From: CAZXCQ01 sp964639275
Lineage (GTDB): Bacteria > Desulfobacterota > DSM-4660 > Desulfatiglandales > Desulfatiglandaceae
Assembly (NCBI GenBank): GCA_964639275.1
Contig: CAZXCQ010000132.1
Span: 1-16,927, forward strand
Direction: 5' to 3'
Length of the DNA stretch: 16,927 nt
Part shown: piece by piece, positions 1 to 7,211 of the stretch
How positions within the stretch are numbered: position 1 is the stretch's first letter
Layout: the number at the start of each line of letters is the position of its first letter
Program-made: the position numbers and the translations under genes
The notes under the pieces: model-generated
The model's database searches: none
Seen by the model: the letters and a program-made list of their open reading frames with translations, nothing else
Told to the model about the DNA's origin: nothing

Positions 1-266
1 GCGGGAACATCAACCCTGAAGGGACCGCCATGTTCGAACCGATCGGAGGTTCGGCGCCTAGATATACCGGGCTGGGCCAAATCAACCCCCTCGCCGCCAT
101 ATGTGCAGCCCAGATGATGCTCGATTATTTAGGGGAAGAGGCGGCCGCAAAAAGGCTGCTTGAGGCCATCGGGAATGTGGTAAAGGAGAAGGTGACGAAC
201 CTCGATGCTGGAAAAATGGGATATTCCACCACCGAGGTGGGAGACCTTGTCGTTGGCTATTTGTAA
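1..266 (+). CDS. leuB: 3-isopropylmalate dehydrogenase family protein, C-terminal end (partial)
   Basis: Only the last 87 or so codons are in the window; the gene enters from the left in the frame beginning at base 3. The text GNINPEGTAMFEPIGGSAP is the signature of the isocitrate/isopropylmalate dehydrogenase fold, and the following INPLAAICAAQMMLDYLG is the usual C-terminal helix of LeuB and tartrate dehydrogenase-like members. LeuB oxidises 3-isopropylmalate with NAD to 2-oxoisocaproate in leucine synthesis, in the cytoplasm. Residues that would separate LeuB from homoisocitrate, isocitrate or tartrate dehydrogenases lie upstream and cannot be seen, so the symbol is the most probable choice only. 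The gene ends with TAA at 264-266. The next gene starts 190 bp later on the same strand, so it may or may not share the transcript. Confidence 0.8.
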   Translation, partial: GNINPEGTAMFEPIGGSAPRYTGLGQINPLAAICAAQMMLDYLGEEAAAKRLLEAIGNVVKEKVTNLDAGKMGYSTTEVGDLVVGYL

Positions 267-398
267 GGGGGTATCAATTGGCACGCGATTTCTTTACGCT
301 CTCTTATGGGTGAGTTATACGCCCGAAAAACGGGATTCCCATGGCCCGGGTTTCAAAAGGCTAAAGTGTTACGAAAAACTAACTGTGCGGTGAGGTCG

Positions 399-430
399 AA
401 CCTGAAACCTGAAACCTGAACACCGAAACC
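399..430. repeat. Heptanucleotide tandem repeat AACCTGA
   Basis: Three perfect head-to-tail copies of AACCTGA occupy 399-419. A degenerate copy (ACACCGA) and a partial AACC follow. The array lies in the 190-bp gap between the isopropylmalate dehydrogenase-like gene and the ligase gene, ending about 26 bp before the ligase start codon. Short arrays of this kind can change copy number by slippage. Confidence 0.8.
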
Positions 431-456
431 ATCGGGATAGGTGGGGAGGGATAATC

Positions 457-1752
457 ATGTTCTGGGAAGAGAAGATCGAATGCCTATCTCGAGACGAGAT
501 GATTCAAAGGCAGGAGAAAAGGCTGAGAGAAATCGTAGGCTACGCTTATGAAAACCTCGCGTTCTACAAAAGACGATTCGACGAACATGACATCAGACCG
601 GAGAAAATAAGGACCATAGACGACGTCACATCTCTTTCTTTTACCACAAAGTCAGACCTGAGAGATAACTATCCTTATGGCTTTTGCGCGGTGCCTTTGT
701 CCCGAATCGTCAGGGTACATGCCTCGTCGGGAACCACGGGAAAACCAACCCCCGTATTTCTTACAAAAAAAGATCTGGAAAACTGGACCGATTGTATGGC
801 CAGGAACTGCTATATGGCGGGAGTCCGCGAAGAGGATGTCTGTCAGATCGCCTTTAGATATACACTTTTCACCGGGGCATTTGGTCATCATCTCGGCGCG
901 GAAAGAATTGGTGCCTCGGTGATCCCGACGAGTTCGGGACAGACCGAGAGACAGATTATGATGATGCAGGATTTCAAGACCACCGTCATCCACTGCACCC
1001 CTTCTTACGCCATTACCATTGCGGAAAAAATGAGCGAGATGGGCGTTGACAAGAATAGCCTGTCGTTGAGACTGGGGATTCACGGGGCCGAGCCCATGTC
1101 TGAAGAACTCAGAGCGGAGATTGAGGAGAGATTGGGGATAACGGCCATCGGTGACTACGGGCTTACAGAGCTGGGGGGACCGGGCGTCTCGATCGAATGC
1201 CCGGAAAAAGAAGGGTATCACATCAATGAAGACTTCTTTTACCCTGAGATCATTGACCCTGAAACATCCAGACCCCTTCCGTTTGGCCAGGTCGGTGAAC
1301 TGGTCTTTACCACACTGCAAAAAGAGGCCGTCCCGATTATCCGGTACAGGACAAGAGACATCACCCATCTTGAAGCAGAGACCTGTGGCTGCGGGAGGAC
1401 GCTGATTCGGCACGGCCCGATCATCGGTCGATCCGATGATATGCTGATTATCGGGGGTGTCAATTTTTTCCCCTCGCAGCTGGAATGTGTGATGCTCGGT
1501 TTTGAGGAAGTTGAACCCCATTATGTCATTTATTTGAAGAAGAAGGGGAGACTGGATCATGTCGCTGTGGAAGTGGAGACACAACCTGATTTCTGGACAG
1601 AGGCTCCCCGGGAGAAGATAGCGGAACTCGCGCAAGAAATAGAAATGAAGGTAAAGGATATTATAGGGTTCAAGATCGAAGTCAAGATCGTAGAGCCACT
1701 CTCCATCCCTCGCTCGGAGGGCAAGGCCAAGCGGGTTATCGACGATAGATAA
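457..1752 (+). CDS. paaK: Phenylacetate-CoA ligase family (aryl-acid AMP-forming acyl-CoA ligase)
   Basis: The 431-residue product has the normal PaaK length and motifs in order. The nucleotide-binding loop SSGTTGKPT is at 90-98, YGLTELGGPG at about 234-243, IRYRTRD at 295-301, GRSDDMLIIGGVNFFPSQ at about 324-341, and a C-terminal EGKAKR lysine motif at about 421-426. Cys310 and Cys312 (CGCGR) are typical of the family. Such enzymes activate phenylacetate or a related aryl-acetate with ATP and CoA, giving AMP and pyrophosphate, in the cytoplasm. GGGGAGGG about 8 bases before ATG 457 supports the start. The indolepyruvate oxidoreductase and aminotransferase encoded nearby point to an aryl-acetate derived from aromatic amino acids. 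The exact acid cannot be read from the sequence. Two short downstream genes on the same strand probably share its transcript. Confidence 0.85.
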   Translation: MFWEEKIECLSRDEMIQRQEKRLREIVGYAYENLAFYKRRFDEHDIRPEKIRTIDDVTSLSFTTKSDLRDNYPYGFCAVPLSRIVRVHASSGTTGKPTPVFLTKKDLENWTDCMARNCYMAGVREEDVCQIAFRYTLFTGAFGHHLGAERIGASVIPTSSGQTERQIMMMQDFKTTVIHCTPSYAITIAEKMSEMGVDKNSLSLRLGIHGAEPMSEELRAEIEERLGITAIGDYGLTELGGPGVSIECPEKEGYHINEDFFYPEIIDPETSRPLPFGQVGELVFTTLQKEAVPIIRYRTRDITHLEAETCGCGRTLIRHGPIIGRSDDMLIIGGVNFFPSQLECVMLGFEEVEPHYVIYLKKKGRLDHVAVEVETQPDFWTEAPREKIAELAQEIEMKVKDIIGFKIEVKIVEPLSIPRSEGKAKRVIDDR

Positions 1753-1799
1753 CCAAGCAATCTGTCTTTGAAATCCCAAGCCAGCACCCTAGCCAGCGT

Positions 1800-1815
1800 T
1801 CCGGCCTACCGGAGG
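1800..1815 (+). promoter_or_regulatory. Short hairpin overlapping the ribosome binding site of the 41-codon ORF
   Basis: TCCGG (1800-1804), loop CCTA, then CCGGA (1809-1813) can form a 5-bp G+C-rich stem in the RNA. The right arm overlaps the Shine-Dalgarno GGAGG at 1811-1815, which lies 6 bases before ATG 1822. Folding could restrict translation of the small ORF and, through coupling, of the transporter gene. The stem is short, so a regulatory role is only a suggestion. Confidence 0.3.
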
Positions 1816-1821
1816 TTTGTC

Positions 1822-1947
1822 ATGGTCAAAAGGAACTTTTATCTGGTCCCTCAATTGAACCGTATGTCCCAGGAAGAAATCCGCAAGACCCCGGTTTTTG
1901 AAAAAAGATATAAAACGAACCAGACAAGGGCAGGTGAAGGTTCTTAG
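1822..1947 (+). CDS. Small ORF of 41 codons, possible leader peptide or small partner of the MFS transporter
   Basis: ATG 1822 is preceded at good spacing by GGAGG, the best ribosome binding site in this stretch. The product is 41 residues, hydrophilic and basic, starting MVKRNFYLVPQLNRMSQEEI, with no transmembrane segment, signal peptide or cysteine. It stops at TAG 1945-1947, only 4 bases before the transporter's ATG at 1952. That spacing is typical of translational coupling, and the transporter has only a poor Shine-Dalgarno of its own. I do not recognise the peptide. It could be a real small protein, a coupling leader, or the remnant of a longer gene. Confidence 0.45.
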   Translation: MVKRNFYLVPQLNRMSQEEIRKTPVFEKRYKTNQTRAGEGS

Positions 1948-1951
1948 GACA

Positions 1952-3253
1952 ATGAAATTACAGTGGCTGAGGGCCGGCCGTTTTGGGGCCTTTTACTATG
2001 GGTGGGTCATCGTTGGGGTGGCTCTCGTATCGATGGGTTTTTGGCTGGGAATCAGGACAAGCTTTTCTGTCTTCTATGTGGCCCTGCTGGAGGATTTTTC
2101 CTGGAGCCGGGGGGATTGTGCCGGGGTTCAATCCATGGCCCTTATTACCTATACTATCCTGGCGCCCATCGTCGGGGGGTTGATTGATCGCCTGGGTCCC
2201 CGGCGTGTAATCTTACCGGGGATTCTTATCCTCTCCCTGGGTCTTGTATTGTGCGCGACCATAGATTCCCTGGCCCAATTTTATCTCTTCTATGGGGTGG
2301 TTATGGGAACGGGGATCACCTGTATCGGAATCGTGTCCTATTCGGCGATTCTGGCCCACTGGTTTGAAAAAAAGAGGGGGTTAGCCAGCGGGGTCGCCGT
2401 CTCTGGAATCGGGATAGGCACCTTTGCCCTGGTCCCCCTCTCTCAGCACCTGATCTCCTTGTGGGGCTGGCGGGTGACCTTTGTCATTACCGGTGCATTG
2501 GTCTTGATCATTTTGTTGCCCATCAACGGCCTCTTTCTGCATCACAAACCCGCTGAGGTTGGTCAACAGGTTGACGGGTTCACGGCAGCAAAGAATCCTG
2601 AAATAACGCGGCCGGATTCCCCAAACCCGCCAGCAATGGGATTTGATTGGACCATCCATCAGGCCTTGCTCTCCGGGAGGTTCTGGGCCCTTGTGGCCTT
2701 TTGCTTTTTTGCGGTCATCGGGATCTACATCATCCTCGTACACAACGTGAGATTCCTGGTGGACCAGGGAATCCCCAAGATGACCGCGGCCTTGCTTTTT
2801 GCGGTGATCGGGCTTATTTCATCTGGCTTCAGGATATTCTGGGGGTGGCTCTCGGACCGCATCGGCAGGGAGATCACCTTTACCATGGGGGTCTTGTGTG
2901 CCTGTCTGGGGGTGCTTTCCCTCTATCTGATAGAAACGACCGGTATCAAGGGCTTTCTGTATGGTTTTTCGGTCTTCTTTGGCATGGGGTGGGGGGCGAC
3001 AGCACCCATGTTCATGTCAGTTGCAGCGGATCTCTTTAAGGGCAAGATATTCGGGCTAATCTACGGGATTATAGAGTCCGGGATCGGTATTGCCGGGGCC
3101 ATCGGGGCCTGGGTGGCAGGATTCATCTTTGACCAGACACAAAGTTATCACCGGGCCTTTGTACTCGCGATTGCCGTCTTGCTGATATCGAGCCTGTTCG
3201 TGTGGCTGGCAGCACCCAGAAAGTCCCGTCCGGCAGGGACAGGATATCAATGA
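1952..3253 (+). CDS. Major facilitator superfamily transporter (oxalate/formate or monocarboxylate type)
   Basis: The product is 433 residues with about 12 hydrophobic segments. The MFS loop motif GGLIDRLGPRR lies between helices 2 and 3 and its counterpart WGWLSDRIGRE in the second half. A hydrophilic loop of about 50 residues (HHKPAEVGQQ to FDWTIHQ) separates the two six-helix bundles. GxGIxxxG-rich helices and this layout resemble oxalate:formate antiporters and monocarboxylate porters. The frame is open back to a TTG at 1898, but that start overlaps the small ORF and has no ribosome site. ATG 1952 places the first helix 15 to 20 residues in, as is usual. It converges on the aminotransferase gene with 18 bp between stops. 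Given the ligase upstream, import or export of a mono-acid such as an aryl-acetate is a reasonable inference. Confidence 0.85.
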   Translation: MKLQWLRAGRFGAFYYGWVIVGVALVSMGFWLGIRTSFSVFYVALLEDFSWSRGDCAGVQSMALITYTILAPIVGGLIDRLGPRRVILPGILILSLGLVLCATIDSLAQFYLFYGVVMGTGITCIGIVSYSAILAHWFEKKRGLASGVAVSGIGIGTFALVPLSQHLISLWGWRVTFVITGALVLIILLPINGLFLHHKPAEVGQQVDGFTAAKNPEITRPDSPNPPAMGFDWTIHQALLSGRFWALVAFCFFAVIGIYIILVHNVRFLVDQGIPKMTAALLFAVIGLISSGFRIFWGWLSDRIGREITFTMGVLCACLGVLSLYLIETTGIKGFLYGFSVFFGMGWGATAPMFMSVAADLFKGKIFGLIYGIIESGIGIAGAIGAWVAGFIFDQTQSYHRAFVLAIAVLLISSLFVWLAAPRKSRPAGTGYQ

Positions 3254-3271
3254 GATCTTTAAGGGGCGTGT

Positions 3272-4507
3272 TTAGACTCGGCTGGCCCAGTCCCCTATCC
3301 TGTCAAATGCCTGAGTGATGTCCGTTTCATCCGCACCAAAGGACAGACGGAGGTGGCCCTGACCTGTGGGGCCGAAGCCGCCACCAGGGATGGTGATGAC
3401 CTTGGCCTCATACAAAAGCCTGAGCGCAAGCTCCATGTCATTCAATCCCTCAAGGACGATCCGGGGAAAAACATAATAGGCCCCTCTTGGCTTCTGGTAA
3501 GAAAAGACATGGGAAAGACCATCGAGACGATCACAGGTGATGTCGCGTCTTGATTGCAGAGACGCAACCAGGTGGTGAATAAACCGATCCCCTTCCCCAT
3601 CCGTGCCATTGGTTGCACGAAGACCCGCCAGTGCGGCATGCTGCGAAATGGTCGGGGCACAAATGGCAAAGGCGTCATGGACCTTCAGGACCTGATCAAT
3701 AATCCGGCCACTTGCATACATATACCCGACCCGCCAGCCGGTCATGCAGAACATCTTTGAAAAGCTGTAGCAGGCGATGAGATTATTCTTGAGCTCGGGA
3801 ATCGATGCCGGGCTAAAGTGGGAAAGGTCATCGTAGAGAAGAAAATCATAGGCCTCATCGGCAATCATAAAGAGATCCCGCTCGATGGCCATCTCTGCCA
3901 GCGATCTTATCTCATCTTCCGAGAAGACCGCGCCGGTAGGGTTCATGGGGCTCGATATCAGGACTGCCCGGGTCCTCGGGGTGATTGCATCCCTGAAACC
4001 GTCAATGTCCAGTCGCCATCCCTCCTCTTCGATGAGCGGGACAAATACGGGGATGCCTTCGGCAAAGAGTATCTGTTCGATATGAGAGGCGTAGTTTGGG
4101 GAGGGAATGAGGACTTCATCCCCCTTTTCAATGATCGTGGCAATTGCGCTGCCAAGTGCCTCCATGGCGCCGCAGCTCACAAACAGCTCGGTTTCAGGAT
4201 CGACACTGACGCCCTTGACGCGTTGGAGGTGCCGGCCGATCTCGGCTTTGAGTTGCGGCATGCCCGGCTGAAGAGAGTATTTCCCTGCGGTGTCATCGCG
4301 CCGCAATGTCTCGATAACGCTCTCGCGTATAAACGATGGCGTGCCAAAGGAGGGAACCCCCTGCCCGAGAGAGATGCACCCCGCCACCTTGCTCGCCAGG
4401 ACAGGCATCTGTTTGATTGCAGAGACACTGATCTGTGCCACGCGTTTGGCGATTCCGGTTGTATCCTCTTTCCTCCCCACGCTTGTATACACTGATCTGT
4501 TCTGCAT
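3272..4507 (-). CDS. PLP-dependent aminotransferase, class I/II (aspartate/aromatic type)
   Basis: A 411-residue fold-type I aminotransferase. It has SLGQGVPSF at 46-54, the NPTG motif at 189-192, IADEAY with Asp217 and Tyr220, the Schiff-base lysine K251 in SFSKMF, GWRVGY with Arg259, and a C-terminal LRLSFG whose arginine binds the substrate carboxylate. The enzyme exchanges an amino group between an amino acid and a 2-oxoacid in the cytoplasm. It is the last gene of the minus-strand operon, 14 bases after the iorB stop. This placement suggests it produces or consumes the arylpyruvate handled by IorAB, i.e. Phe, Tyr or Trp transamination; that specificity is inferred from position. The Shine-Dalgarno before ATG 4507 is weak, so coupling to iorB is likely. 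Confidence 0.9.
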   Translation of the reverse strand: MQNRSVYTSVGRKEDTTGIAKRVAQISVSAIKQMPVLASKVAGCISLGQGVPSFGTPSFIRESVIETLRRDDTAGKYSLQPGMPQLKAEIGRHLQRVKGVSVDPETELFVSCGAMEALGSAIATIIEKGDEVLIPSPNYASHIEQILFAEGIPVFVPLIEEEGWRLDIDGFRDAITPRTRAVLISSPMNPTGAVFSEDEIRSLAEMAIERDLFMIADEAYDFLLYDDLSHFSPASIPELKNNLIACYSFSKMFCMTGWRVGYMYASGRIIDQVLKVHDAFAICAPTISQHAALAGLRATNGTDGEGDRFIHHLVASLQSRRDITCDRLDGLSHVFSYQKPRGAYYVFPRIVLEGLNDMELALRLLYEAKVITIPGGGFGPTGQGHLRLSFGADETDITQAFDRIGDWASRV

Positions 4508-4521
4508 CTTGCTATGTTCCG

Positions 4522-5136
4522 CTAATGCGATCGTGCCGCATGATAGCCAAGCTCAAATGCCTTCTGGTTAAACGCCAGCTTGGCCCCGGAAAATGTCTCC
4601 TCAATGGCCTTCAAATACCTCTCCTTTTTGAGGGGAACCCAATTCAGACCGGCAAACGCCCCCACCATCACCACGTTTTGTGCCCGTGGATCCCCCGCCT
4701 TTTTGGCGAGCTCGGTCCCCTTGACCATCTTGAGATCGGCGGCCAGAATCCTCACACGGGAAATCAAATCATCCATGTCCGGATATTTACTCCTTTGCTG
4801 GAGCACATCCAGGGGATAAAAGGGGCGGTCATTCATGATCACCCGCACGGTATCATGCCCGTAATCACGAAAAATGCGGTAGACCTCCAGCGGCTCAAAC
4901 CCCACGATAACATGGCCCTCCCCAAGCGGGATCAGGGGACCATAGGCACGTCTTGGGGAAAGCCTTACATGACTGACCACCGAGCCGCCCCGCTGGGTGG
5001 CACCATAGGTCTCCCCGACACTTACAAAATACCCTTCCTCGCAAAAGGCCCGGGAGATAATATCCGAGGCGAGGATATTTCCCTGCCCGCCGACACCCGA
5101 GATGATAATATTTAGCGGATCAAAATCCAGGGTCAT
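4522..5136 (-). CDS. iorB: Indolepyruvate:ferredoxin oxidoreductase, beta subunit
   Basis: A 204-residue protein of the pyruvate-ferredoxin oxidoreductase gamma domain family. GVGGQGNILASDIISRA near the N-terminus and ETYGATQRGGSVVSHVRLS after it are the family's signature glycine-rich loop and substrate-side motif. It pairs with IorA in the cytoplasm to convert aryl-pyruvates plus CoA to aryl-acetyl-CoA, CO2 and reduced ferredoxin. The open frame runs further upstream to 5427, but that part only shadows iorA. ATG 5136 has GGAAGGGGGG in front of it and begins exactly where the family homology begins. The start overlaps the end of iorA by 17 bases, so the two subunits are probably made in a coupled way. 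Confidence 0.93.
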   Translation of the reverse strand: MTLDFDPLNIIISGVGGQGNILASDIISRAFCEEGYFVSVGETYGATQRGGSVVSHVRLSPRRAYGPLIPLGEGHVIVGFEPLEVYRIFRDYGHDTVRVIMNDRPFYPLDVLQQRSKYPDMDDLISRVRILAADLKMVKGTELAKKAGDPRAQNVVMVGAFAGLNWVPLKKERYLKAIEETFSGAKLAFNQKAFELGYHAARSH

Positions 5137-7066
5137 CTTTCCCCCCTTCCGTTTCGACCACAATCGCCCCTTGCGGGCACACAGATGCGCATACCCCGCA
5201 CCCCATGCAGAGCACATCGTCAATCCTGGCCTTACCCGTGCTGTCGTCCCATATGTTGGCCGGGCAGGAAAAGACCCGGCTACAGACTCGGGAACATCCG
5301 CAGGCATCGCCCAGACACCGCTCTTGATCCACATACACACGCGAAAGCGGCCGGTCCCTCCCGGCCTTGAGGGCGCACTCCCTCCGGAGGATAAGGACCT
5401 GTGGACCGCCTTTTCCAAGGAGGTCAAGTATCGTTTCAGTGGTCTCTGCCACCTGATAGGGATCTCTGACAGTCAGCGGTATGTCCAGGCCTCTGACCAG
5501 TTCTGCCATCGGCACGGCCGGGGTTGCCTCCCCCATGGCCGTTAGACCGCTTCCCGGGTGGGGTTGATGCCCTGTCATGGCCGTTGTGTCGTTATCTAGG
5601 ATAACGCACAAACACTGGGATTGGGTGTTTTTGGCATTGATGAGTGGGGGTATCCCGGCGTGATAAAAGGTGGAATCCCCGGTGATGGCTATTGTCGGCT
5701 GGTCAAGCCCCATTTCCCTGAGCTTGCCAAAACCGCTGGCAAGTCCAAGGCCTGAACCCATGGAATGGACCGTACGGAGAGTCCCGTATCCTGTGGGCAG
5801 AACCCCGAGGGCATAGCACCCGATATCCCCCAGGGCGACACCCCCTCTGCCGTCCAGAGCCAGCGCCGTCTTGATCGCCCAGTAAGAGGCCCGATGGGGG
5901 CAACCGGCGCAGAGGGTGGGGAATCTCGAAGGGAGATCCATCTGGGGCAGACGTCTTATTTCCTCCTTGAGGCGCGCGGAGCCCGGTTTAAACGGAATAC
6001 CCAGGACATTGGCGAGCGCCTGGGTGGTGACATCGGGATCCATTTCACCCATGCCCCTCGGTTTGATGACCCAGGGCACATCACCGGATCGCTTTCCCAG
6101 AAAGGTAAGCGGACCGACCTGATCCCAGTGCTGGGCCGCAACGATCTTTGTCTGATCCTCGAGGAAGGGCTCGATCTCTTCAAAGAAAAGCACGCGGTCT
6201 GAGCGCTTGAGGTTCTTAAGCACCAGCGCCTCCGGCAGGGGCCACACCGTGGCGATCCTCAAAACCCCGACCCTTTCCCCCACACCCAGACGTTCTACGG
6301 CCTCGAGGGCATATTCATAGCTGACGCCGCTCGCAAAAATGATCAATTCGGGTCTTTCCGCGCCGGTATAGCGGTTAAAGGGGCTATCCACAAACTGATC
6401 CTGAAGCAGATCTAGTCTCTTGTGGGCGTCCGGATGAAACCGGCCAGCGGTAATAAAACCCTTGTCCACAGGAAATCTGGGCAAGCCTTTAGCGGACCTG
6501 ATCCGTCCCAGTTTCACGGTTGCGCGGGCATGGCAAATTCGTGTCGTCAGCCTGACAATGATGGGGAACCCCACCTTCTCCGAAAGCCCAAAGGCCCAGA
6601 TCAGGATATCCCTGGTGTCCTCGGGACCCGTCGGTTCCAGGAGGGGGACATGGGCCGGAGGAGCCAGATAACGCGAATCCTCTTCCTTTACGCTTGAATG
6701 GGGACCGGGATCGTCTGAAACGACAATTACCAGTCCTCCCCCAATCCCCGAGAGATGGAGTGTGGTCAAAAAATCCATGGCCACGTTTAGACCGTCGGCC
6801 TTCATTACCGAAAGCGCCCTTATGCCTGCAAAGGACCCGGCGGCCGCAATCTCCAGCGCCACCTTTTCGTTGATGGACCATTCGGCGTACAGACCACGCT
6901 CCCGGCCTACGGCTGCCAGACACTCGAGGATTTGTACCGAGGGCGAACCAGGATAGGAAGTAATGACCTGCACACCCGCCTCAAGCGCACCTCTCGCCGC
7001 TGCCTCATTACCCGAGAGAACGCACCTCTTTTCGGGTTGATCCAGATTCCAAATAAATTCTGTCAT
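5120..7066 (-). CDS. iorA: Indolepyruvate:ferredoxin oxidoreductase, alpha subunit with C-terminal ferredoxin domain
   Basis: A 648-residue IorA of normal length. The N-terminal pyrimidine-binding domain has SGNEAAARGALEAG and TSYPGSPSVQI. The middle holds LCAGCPHRASYWA and GDIGCYALG, then the thiamine-diphosphate part with ITGDSTFYHAGIPPLINA and LDNDTTAMTGHQPHPG. The tail carries two iron-sulfur motifs: C584, C589, C591, C595 with C601-Pro, a variant seen in some IorA proteins to my knowledge, and a standard CxxCxxCxxxCP at 620-630. The reaction is arylpyruvate + CoA + oxidised ferredoxin to aryl-acetyl-CoA + CO2, reversible, in the cytoplasm. The gene follows dctM after 145 bp and overlaps iorB. 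AAGAGAG about 8 bases before ATG 7066 is a moderate ribosome site. A branched-chain or other 2-oxoacid substrate cannot be excluded. Confidence 0.93.
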   Translation of the reverse strand: MTEFIWNLDQPEKRCVLSGNEAAARGALEAGVQVITSYPGSPSVQILECLAAVGRERGLYAEWSINEKVALEIAAAGSFAGIRALSVMKADGLNVAMDFLTTLHLSGIGGGLVIVVSDDPGPHSSVKEEDSRYLAPPAHVPLLEPTGPEDTRDILIWAFGLSEKVGFPIIVRLTTRICHARATVKLGRIRSAKGLPRFPVDKGFITAGRFHPDAHKRLDLLQDQFVDSPFNRYTGAERPELIIFASGVSYEYALEAVERLGVGERVGVLRIATVWPLPEALVLKNLKRSDRVLFFEEIEPFLEDQTKIVAAQHWDQVGPLTFLGKRSGDVPWVIKPRGMGEMDPDVTTQALANVLGIPFKPGSARLKEEIRRLPQMDLPSRFPTLCAGCPHRASYWAIKTALALDGRGGVALGDIGCYALGVLPTGYGTLRTVHSMGSGLGLASGFGKLREMGLDQPTIAITGDSTFYHAGIPPLINAKNTQSQCLCVILDNDTTAMTGHQPHPGSGLTAMGEATPAVPMAELVRGLDIPLTVRDPYQVAETTETILDLLGKGGPQVLILRRECALKAGRDRPLSRVYVDQERCLGDACGCSRVCSRVFSCPANIWDDSTGKARIDDVLCMGCGVCASVCPQGAIVVETEGGKDDPGF

Positions 7067-7088
7067 AAAACGAAACTCTCTTGTAACC

Positions 7089-7120
7089 GTTCACGGGTTC
7101 AAAGGTCCAGGGGTTCAAGG
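7089..7120. repeat. Degenerate octanucleotide tandem repeat GTTCAAGG
   Basis: Four adjacent 8-base units lie here: GTTCACGG, GTTCAAAG, GTCCAGGG and GTTCAAGG. They sit in the 145-bp gap between dctM and iorA, 23 bases upstream of the iorA start. On the transcribed strand the units read as CCTTGAAC. The unit length differs from the AACCTGA array at 399. Confidence 0.6.
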
Positions 7121-7211
7121 TTAATGCTTGTCCATGGATTCCATTCAAGAGTCATATTTACGTGAAAGGCATACGGATTCGTTATTCGCAACCTGAAAAT
7201 TGGATGAGGTC

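Noticed and set aside
280..295. TGGCACG at 280 as a sigma-54 promoter
   Set aside because: The -24 half is perfect but the -12 position reads TTTCT, lacking the invariant GC 10 bases after GG.
322..334. CCCG-AAAAA-CGGG as a terminator after the isopropylmalate dehydrogenase-like gene
   Set aside because: The stem is only 4 bp and no T-run follows.
652..1779. Long open frame (375 codons) on the minus strand
   Set aside because: It is entirely antisense to the PaaK-like gene, shows no recognisable domain and has no ribosome site; the plus-strand protein has full family motifs.
3818..4495. Open frame of 225 codons on the plus strand
   Set aside because: Antisense to the aminotransferase, whose catalytic residues are all present; the plus-strand translation is low-quality and unlike any family I know.
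5137..5427. N-terminal extension of IorB to 5427
   Set aside because: The extra 97 residues are a shadow of iorA in another frame; the family's N-terminus and a strong ribosome site coincide with ATG 5136.
7086..7124. GTTCAAGG array as a CRISPR remnant
   Set aside because: Units are 8 bp and directly adjacent, with no spacers and no cas genes in the window.
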